Part shown: positions 14,774 through 19,446 of the stretch, in pieces
Position numbering within the stretch: position 1 is the first letter of the stretch
How the letters are laid out: each line of letters begins with the position of its first letter
DNA from: Bacteroidota bacterium
Lineage (GTDB): Bacteria; Bacteroidota; Bacteroidia; Bacteroidales; UBA1556
Length of the DNA stretch: 19,446 nucleotides
NCBI GenBank assembly: GCA_003973505.1
Contig: QNXT01000160.1
Span: 1 to 19,446, forward strand
Direction: 5' to 3'
Made by a program: the position numbers and the translations under genes
The notes under the pieces: model-generated
Databases searched by the model: none
What the model was told of the DNA's origin: nothing
Seen by the model: the letters and a program-made list of their open reading frames with translations, nothing else

Positions 14774-16420
14774 ATGAAAATAAAACTGCAATTATTAATT
14801 ATTCTTCTTGTTTGGCTTATTTCATCTTGCCAAAGTGGCTTTGAACCACCCAAAGGAAAAACTGTATTCCGTTATAATGAATCAGCAGGAATAAGCTCAT
14901 TAGACCCTGCATTTGCCCGTGACCAAGCTAATATTTGGGGAACAAATCAAATATTTAATGGCTTAGTTCAATTAGACGATAGTTTATTAGTAAAACCGAG
15001 TTTAGCAACACATTGGGATGTTGAAGACAGTGGTCGCAGCTATATTTTTCATTTACGTAAGGATGTGTATTTTCATAATAATGCATGCTTTAAAGATTCT
15101 GTGGGGCGCAAAATGATTGCCTCTGATGTGGAATACAGCATAAAGCGGGTTTTGGATATTAATACTTTGAGTCCGGGAGCCGTATGGTTAAGCAATTTAC
15201 TACAAAAAGATTCAGCAGGCAATTATGCTGTGGAAGCACTGAATGATAGTACAGTGCAAATTAAACTAAAAGCCTCCTTCTCCCCTTTCTTAGGACGTTT
15301 GAGTATGCAGTATTTTTCGGTAATTCCTCACGAAGCCATTGAAATGTACGGTAAGGACTTTTCACGCCATCCCGTGGGAACAGGACCTTTTTACTTCAAA
15401 CTTTGGAAAGAAGGCGTAAAGCTTGTTTTATTGAAAAACCCCAAGTATTTCGAATCAGATGCAAACGGACAACTTCCCCATTTAGATGCTGTTGCCATTA
15501 GTTTTATTATTGACAAACAATCGGTTTTCCTGGAATTTGTGAAAGGAAATATTGATTTTATTTCGGGTATCGACCCCAGTTATAAAGATGAGTTATTGCA
15601 AGGTGATGGTAGTCTGAATCCAAAGTATAGAAACCGATTTAAGCTTTTGAGTAGCCCCTACCTCAATACTGAGTACTTGGGAATCTTGGTTGAGGACGTT
15701 CCTTTGATGCAAGATTCACCACTTCGATTAAAGAAAATACGACAGGCGATAAATTACAGCTTTGATCGTAAAAAGATGATGCGTTATTTACGCAATAATA
15801 TTGGCATTGCCGGCAATTATGGTTTTGTACCTGTGGGCATGCCCGGTTTTGAAGGTGGCGTTACGAAAGGTTTTGATTATAATCCGCAAAAAGCCCAACA
15901 ACTCATAGCGGAAGCTGGTTTTACAAATGGCAAAAAAATGCCCAAGATTACACTTTCCACTACAGCAGCTTATTTGGATATTTGCAAATATATTCAACAA
16001 CAAGCCGAACAAGTGGGCATCAGCATGGAGGTAGATGTCAATCAAGCCGCAGCATTACGCCAAATGATTGCCAATAGTAAAATGCCCTTTTTCCGTGGTT
16101 CGTGGATTGCTGATTATGCTGATCCCGAGAATTATCTAGCCTTATTTTACACTCCCAATTTTTGCCCTGCGGGAGCAAATTATACACATTATTCAAATCC
16201 TGAATTTGACCGATTGTATGAACAAGCTCGTGGTGAAACGGATTATGATAAACGCTTAGCCCTTTATCGTAAAATGGATCAAATGATTATGGACGAAGCT
16301 CCTGTGGTGGTGCTTTATTATGATAAAGTGCTTCGTTTTGTACAAAACAATATTGAAGGATTGGGTATTAATTCTATGAATTTACTGCATCTGAAAAATG
16401 TTATCAAATCAAAGAACTAA
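14774..16420 (+). CDS. Solute-binding lipoprotein, family 5 (peptide/nickel type), orphan
   Basis: A 548-residue periplasmic-face lipoprotein resembling DppA/OppA substrate-binding subunits of ABC importers. A signal peptide ends in the lipobox LISSC with Cys at 19, so the mature protein should be lipid-anchored. The family 5 pattern is clear: SLDPAFARDQANIWGTNQI near residues 33-51, then an LATHW.....SYIFHLRKDVYFHN segment, then ASDVEYSIKRVL, HPVGTGPFYFKLWKEG, and a C-terminal part with DYADPENYLALFYTPN and YDKRLALYRKMDQMI. The length is normal. No permease or ATPase gene is adjacent; the neighbours are gene-free DNA of 829 and 325 bp, so it would have to serve a transporter encoded elsewhere or act alone. 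The ligand is unknown, with oligopeptides most likely. The start is supported by the signal peptide. Confidence 0.9.
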   Translation: MKIKLQLLIILLVWLISSCQSGFEPPKGKTVFRYNESAGISSLDPAFARDQANIWGTNQIFNGLVQLDDSLLVKPSLATHWDVEDSGRSYIFHLRKDVYFHNNACFKDSVGRKMIASDVEYSIKRVLDINTLSPGAVWLSNLLQKDSAGNYAVEALNDSTVQIKLKASFSPFLGRLSMQYFSVIPHEAIEMYGKDFSRHPVGTGPFYFKLWKEGVKLVLLKNPKYFESDANGQLPHLDAVAISFIIDKQSVFLEFVKGNIDFISGIDPSYKDELLQGDGSLNPKYRNRFKLLSSPYLNTEYLGILVEDVPLMQDSPLRLKKIRQAINYSFDRKKMMRYLRNNIGIAGNYGFVPVGMPGFEGGVTKGFDYNPQKAQQLIAEAGFTNGKKMPKITLSTTAAYLDICKYIQQQAEQVGISMEVDVNQAAALRQMIANSKMPFFRGSWIADYADPENYLALFYTPNFCPAGANYTHYSNPEFDRLYEQARGETDYDKRLALYRKMDQMIMDEAPVVVLYYDKVLRFVQNNIEGLGINSMNLLHLKNVIKSKN

Positions 16421-16499
16421 ATTCTAGTTATTACAGTATTTTTCACTTTATGTTTTGAGCTAATAAATTATCTTATTTTAGAACTCAAAGATATGAGTA

Positions 16500-16585
16500 T
16501 CCACGAATTGCACGAATTTACACGAAAATACAGCAATGCTGCATTTTCGTGTAATAAAATTTGAGTTAATTTGTGTAATTCGTTG
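16500..16585. repeat. CACGAATT/TTCGTG intergenic stem-loop repeat
   Basis: TTACACGAAAATACAGCA (16518-16535) and TGCTGCATTTTCGTGTAA (16537-16554) pair at 17 of 18 positions. On the outside, CCACGAATTGCACGAA to the left and TTTGTGTAATTCGTTG to the right extend the symmetry imperfectly, giving a dyad of about 85 nt. The repeated CACGAA word is typical of a Bacteroidota intergenic repeat family. There is no T run after it. Confidence 0.65.
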
Positions 16586-16693
16586 ACTATTAATAACTAA
16601 CACATTATAAAGTGTTTGGAAAATGAATTAAGCAAAGTATAAGTTTACTATTATCCTATCAGGGTAAGCTGTCTGATGGTATTCATTTTATTA

Positions 16694-16701
16694 TACATTT
16701 G
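16694..16701 (+). promoter_or_regulatory. Bacteroidota -7 promoter element for the beta-barrel gene pair
   Basis: TACATTTG is an exact TAnnTTTG match, 44 nt before the ATG at 16746. No clear -33 TTTG is present. It would drive 16746-17330 and, 20 bp on, 17351-18901. Confidence 0.55.
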
Positions 16702-16745
16702 CAAAGCACAACGAACTATTGGCATAAAACCTTAAATCTCTAATA

Positions 16746-17330
16746 ATGAAAAAATTACTTTTCCTCTTTGTGATATTGTTTTCAATATCACTTCAAGCAC
16801 AAGATTTAGACGAGGTATTTGATGATGGAGGTCTTTCAAAGATTAAGAATAATGTTAATTTTAGCATTAGTGATTTGATTGAAGGCAATTTAGGCATTGG
16901 ATACAATCGCTATTTTGGCAAACATACCTCCCTAGGAGTAAATGTTGGCATTTTCTTATATAATGGTCCTAATCTATTTCTGTTTTATGGGGATATGTAT
17001 CAAGATACTGAATTTAACAAAGGCTTTATATTTCATTTTCGGTTTAGGAGATTTAATTATCAAAGTGATGGATTTTACTGGCAATATGGATTCACCATAC
17101 AAAGTAAATCAAACCAAGACAGTAAATTTGATTTTGTGAGTTTTCCTGACTTTAAGCTTGGCTATAATTATCCTTTAACCGAAAGACTCATACTCTCAGC
17201 TAGTGCGGGTATCGGTTTAGCATTTGCAGGAATTTCTAGTATAAATAAGAAACCTGGTTTCAATGTTTATTTTTTTGATAATGGTGGCATTTACCTTCCT
17301 TTCGACCTCGAATTACACTATGACTTTTAA
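16746..17330 (+). CDS. Small outer-membrane beta-barrel protein, unknown function
   Basis: A 194-residue protein with a signal peptide (MKKLLFLFVILF, then SLQAQD, cleavage near residue 19). The mature part has short alternating strands: LGIGYNRYFGKHTSLGVNVG, FIFHFRFRRF, FYWQYGFTIQ, FPDFKLGYNYPL, and ILSASAGIGLAFAG. It ends in LELHYDF, with a C-terminal Phe as in many barrel proteins recognised by the BAM complex. This suggests a small barrel of about eight strands in the outer membrane. No domain family is recognised with certainty. It lies 20 bp before the next gene and probably shares its promoter and terminator. Confidence 0.75.
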   Translation: MKKLLFLFVILFSISLQAQDLDEVFDDGGLSKIKNNVNFSISDLIEGNLGIGYNRYFGKHTSLGVNVGIFLYNGPNLFLFYGDMYQDTEFNKGFIFHFRFRRFNYQSDGFYWQYGFTIQSKSNQDSKFDFVSFPDFKLGYNYPLTERLILSASAGIGLAFAGISSINKKPGFNVYFFDNGGIYLPFDLELHYDF

Positions 17331-17350
17331 TTTTACTAATTTATAATTAT

Positions 17351-18901
17351 ATGAAAAACAAACTATTACTAATAATCATCTTCTTTTATTTCTTTAATGG
17401 CAAAACCCTGAATGCTCAAGAAATAAAAATCATCAAGGGCGAGATGATTAAATCAAAAATGGAAATCCTCCAAATCGTGGGTGAGATTGATAAACGAGTA
17501 TATACCGTTTTCTACGCAAAGAAAAATTATTACTTAAGAACCTATAATAAGGATTTAAGCGTTGATAAAAATGTGGTGATTCCCATGACTTATAAGGATA
17601 AAAAGCTTGAAATACATAGCCTTGTTATGATAATGAATCATCTTTACAGCCTTGGACAGTTTAATAATAAAAAGACACATAAAAGGTATTTATTATATCA
17701 GGAACATGACCCTAAGACACTAAAGGTGATAAAGAAATGGCAGGTTTTAGGCGAAATACCTTATGAAAAGAGAAAAAGATCTGGAGATTTTAGTTTTTCT
17801 TATTCAGAAAACAAAAAGCGTGTTTTGATTTATCATTATCTTCCTTATAAAAAAGGTTCAAGTCAAAAGATTGCCTTCAGCGTATTAGATTCAAGCATGA
17901 ATAGGTTATGGCATAAAGAGGTAACCCTACCCTACACCGATGAACTATTTGCAGTGAAAGATTTTGAAGTGGATGATTTTGGCAATGTATATGTCATTGG
18001 AAAAAAGTGGAAAGGAAAAGCAGTGGACATTGTGAATCATAAAATCAACTTTTCATTTAATATTTTAAGATATTCGGAAGATGATGATCAAGTAGAGTAC
18101 AAATTAGCCTTAAAAGATAAATATATCACGCAAGTAAAACTAGCTGTGGATATGCAATTGAATTTGATTTGTGCAGGCTTTTATACAAACACGAAAGATC
18201 TATATAGTTTGGGAGGTAGTTTCCTACTTAAAATTGAAGCAGATGGTGGTGATGTAGTGGTTTCAGAAACAAAAGATTTTTCAACAGAATTTATCACAAG
18301 TTTACTTAGCAAACGCAAAAAAGAGAAAGCCAAAAAGAAAAAGAAAAAAGGTAAAACAATAGAAATGCCTGAATACAATTTAGATAATTTGGTTATCCGG
18401 GATGATGGCGGTGTACTATTAGTGGGCGAACGCGATTATATTAGAACCCATGTTTATACCGATGCAAATGGTACGCACACCGTTTACACCTATTATTCGG
18501 AGAATATTATTGTGGTAAATTTTAATCCCGATGGTACCGTTAAATGGATGCGCAGAGTTCCCAAAAGCCAGTCATCAAGTATTCCCGACTACTTATCGTA
18601 TGTAACGGTGATTCACGATGATAATATCTATTTCTTATATAATGACCATATAAACAACGCCAAGGTTAAAAGAGATGAAGAAAGAGGTCATTTTAATGTC
18701 AGAGCAAGCAAATCCAATTTAGTAGCCTATCGCATTAATAGTGATGGAGAAACAGAGTATTTACCTCTTTTCGCTGCAGCAAATGATGATACACTCGTTG
18801 TTCCAAATGTAAGTAAGCAGCTTAAGGAGTCGCAAGATGTCATTCTATATAGCGATTACGGTAAAAGACAGCGATTATATCGTATTGAGTTTGAAGATTA
18901 A
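17351..18901 (+). CDS. Secreted protein of unknown function, propeller-like repeats
   Basis: A 516-residue protein with a signal peptide (MKNKLLL, a Phe-rich core, TLNAQE, cleavage near residue 22). The mature part has repeated strand-turn blocks with D-x-x-x-N-x-Y/V-x-x-G text, such as VDDFGNVYVIGKKW, IRDDGGVLLVGERD and FNPDGTVKWMRRVP. This suggests a beta-propeller or similar all-beta fold, an inference from spacing only. A stretch near residues 318-336 is almost entirely Lys, Glu and Arg (KKEKAKKKKKKGK). No C-terminal type IX sorting domain and no lipobox are seen, so it is probably periplasmic. It is the second gene of a two-gene unit with the beta-barrel gene and is followed at once by a strong terminator. 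The function is not recognised. Confidence 0.75.
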   Translation: MKNKLLLIIIFFYFFNGKTLNAQEIKIIKGEMIKSKMEILQIVGEIDKRVYTVFYAKKNYYLRTYNKDLSVDKNVVIPMTYKDKKLEIHSLVMIMNHLYSLGQFNNKKTHKRYLLYQEHDPKTLKVIKKWQVLGEIPYEKRKRSGDFSFSYSENKKRVLIYHYLPYKKGSSQKIAFSVLDSSMNRLWHKEVTLPYTDELFAVKDFEVDDFGNVYVIGKKWKGKAVDIVNHKINFSFNILRYSEDDDQVEYKLALKDKYITQVKLAVDMQLNLICAGFYTNTKDLYSLGGSFLLKIEADGGDVVVSETKDFSTEFITSLLSKRKKEKAKKKKKKGKTIEMPEYNLDNLVIRDDGGVLLVGERDYIRTHVYTDANGTHTVYTYYSENIIVVNFNPDGTVKWMRRVPKSQSSSIPDYLSYVTVIHDDNIYFLYNDHINNAKVKRDEERGHFNVRASKSNLVAYRINSDGETEYLPLFAAANDDTLVVPNVSKQLKESQDVILYSDYGKRQRLYRIEFED

Positions 18902-18918
18902 ACTTCCTTCGTAGGTAC

Positions 18919-18958
18919 AAAAAAAGATTGTTAAGCTAAGCCTAACAATCTTTTTTTT
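18919..18958 (+). terminator. Strong intrinsic terminator after the secreted protein gene
   Basis: AAAAAAAGATTGTTA (18919-18933) and TAACAATCTTTTTTT (18943-18957) pair perfectly over 15 bp around a 9-nt loop. A run of eight T (18951-18958) ends the structure. It starts 18 nt after the stop codon. The matching A run makes it work in the reverse direction too. Confidence 0.9.
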
Positions 18959-19064
18959 GTTAACCCATATTATTCACCATAAATATATTTACTAGTATCG
19001 AATTGCCTGATATTTAAGCCTTAATTTTGTATTGTTGAGATTTGTTTTACCACAAATTTGGGGG

Positions 19065-19176
19065 ATTATTTGAATTTTGAGCATACATCTATTTCGTTGC
19101 TAACTTTTTGTAATACATGTGTATAACTTAAAAAGTTAGACGTCCCATATCTGTATACTCAAAATTCATGAATAAT
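19065..19176. repeat. Nested dyad of about 110 nt (possible structured RNA or element)
   Basis: The outer arms TGAATTTTGAGCATAC (19071-19086) and GTATACTCAAAATTCA (19153-19168) pair at 15 of 16 positions. They extend by six more pairs (ATTATT 19065-19070 with AATAAT 19171-19176) across a 2-nt bulge. The middle arms CTAACTTTTT (19100-19109) and AAAAAGTTAG (19130-19139) are perfect. The inner arms ATACA (19113-19117) and TGTAT (19120-19124) cap it. The outer and middle arms share the same centre, with 13 nt of unpaired sequence between them on each side. Confidence 0.6.
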
Positions 19177-19316
19177 ACGGGTTAAAGTACTACGAACACA
19201 GGGCAAACGCATCTTAATTTGTGAAAACTTCGGCATATTTAAAACTTACGTTAGCTGAAAGAGATAACTTATTTGACCTAATATTCAAGTAGATAAATGT
19301 ATTTTTGAAGAGCTCT

Positions 19317-19334
19317 CTCCGTCAGCTGACGGAG
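19317..19334. repeat. Perfect 18-bp GC-rich palindrome
   Basis: CTCCGTCAGCTGACGGAG is its own reverse complement. With one wobble pair it extends to CTCTCC...GGAGGGAG (19315-19336). Such CCGTCAGCTGACGG words occur as intergenic repeats in Bacteroidota. Confidence 0.65.
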
Positions 19335-19359
19335 GGAGTGTGTTAGCTTGTGCGTAAGC

Positions 19360-19446
19360 AGGGGGATTGATTATTACTCTACAGTTTCTTCGTTATAAAT
19401 CCCCCTACCTAGCGCTATCCTGCTCACCCCCCTTTTTCAAAGGGGG
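19360..19446. repeat. AGGGGGATT/AATCCCCCT repeat cluster running off the window
   Basis: AGGGGGATT (19360-19368) and AATCCCCCT (19398-19406) are perfect 9-bp inverted arms. A second stem, CCCCCTTT (19428-19435) and AAAGGGGG (19439-19446), ends exactly at the window edge and may continue. It looks like part of a larger intergenic repeat. Confidence 0.6.

Larger units (their letters stand above)
16421..16745. other. 325-bp gene-free region
   Basis: No coding potential is seen. It contains the CACGAATT stem-loop repeat (16500-16585), a 7-bp stem with one T-G pair at 16651-16667, and the promoter element for the beta-barrel gene at 16694-16701. No intrinsic terminator with a T run follows the SBP gene. 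Confidence 0.65.
18902..19446. other. 545-bp gene-free region at the window end
   Basis: No convincing reading frame is seen. It holds the terminator of the preceding gene, a large nested dyad (19065-19176), and three GC-rich palindromes from 19317 to the window edge. The stretch 19177-19316 shows nothing recognisable. Confidence 0.7.

Noticed and set aside
16518..16554. Intrinsic terminator for the SBP gene
   Set aside because: The stem is strong but no T run follows, and it has the words of a repeat family; it was listed as a repeat.
18181..18378. Minus-strand Phe-rich open frame
   Set aside because: It is antisense to the Lys-rich tract of the secreted protein and has no independent support.

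Overview
This window is AT-rich DNA from a member of the Bacteroidota; the order cannot be fixed from the sequence. The evidence is the TAnnTTTG-type promoter elements, the short lipoprotein and Sec signal peptides, an LPVEL-type cell-surface protein of the kind exported by type IX secretion, a Bacteroidota-style glycogen cluster, and intergenic stem-loop repeats built on CACAAAGACAC and CACGAATT motifs.

Layout. (1) Positions 1-867, minus strand: the start of a secreted surface-protein gene. It runs off the window edge and carries a frameshift just after its signal peptide. (2) 1090-1764, plus strand: a soluble inorganic pyrophosphatase, closed by a perfect 15-bp stem that also faces the next gene. 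(3) 1816-3733, minus strand: a WbuB/WcaI-like GT4 glycosyltransferase and, upstream of it, a small putative lipoprotein. (4) 3884-13944, minus strand: a five-gene glycogen/alpha-glucan operon. In transcription order it encodes a GH133 debranching enzyme, a GT4 glycosyltransferase (4-nt ATGA overlap), a GH57 enzyme with an extra C-terminal domain, a DUF4421-like outer-membrane protein, and a 1404-residue fusion of GT3 glycogen synthase with GT35 alpha-glucan phosphorylase. (5) 13945-14773: a gene-free 829 bp with repeats and a possible 290-bp MITE. (6) 14774-16420, plus strand: a lone family 5 solute-binding lipoprotein. (7) 16421-16745: gene-free, with a long stem-loop repeat. (8) 16746-18901, plus strand: a small beta-barrel protein and a secreted protein of unknown function, ended by a strong intrinsic terminator. 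(9) 18902-19446: gene-free, with a nested dyad of about 110 nt and several GC-rich palindromes at the window end.

How the genes fit together. The operon can build an alpha-glucan (GT3 half, perhaps the GT4), remodel or cut it (GH57), phosphorolyse its chains (GT35 half) and remove branch stubs (GH133). No ADP-glucose pyrophosphorylase or GH13 branching enzyme is in the window. The pyrophosphatase could pull sugar-nucleotide synthesis but is a separate unit on the other strand.

The least expected observation is the tail of the GH57 protein. After a lysine/glutamate-rich linker comes a segment of about 80 residues that resembles the C-terminal domain of the flagellar switch protein FliG, in a window with no flagellar genes. 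Second are the nested dyad at 19065-19176 and the 290-bp unit at 14159-14448 with 12-bp terminal inverted repeats and TTA flanks. All functional calls are from reading motifs; no database search was run.
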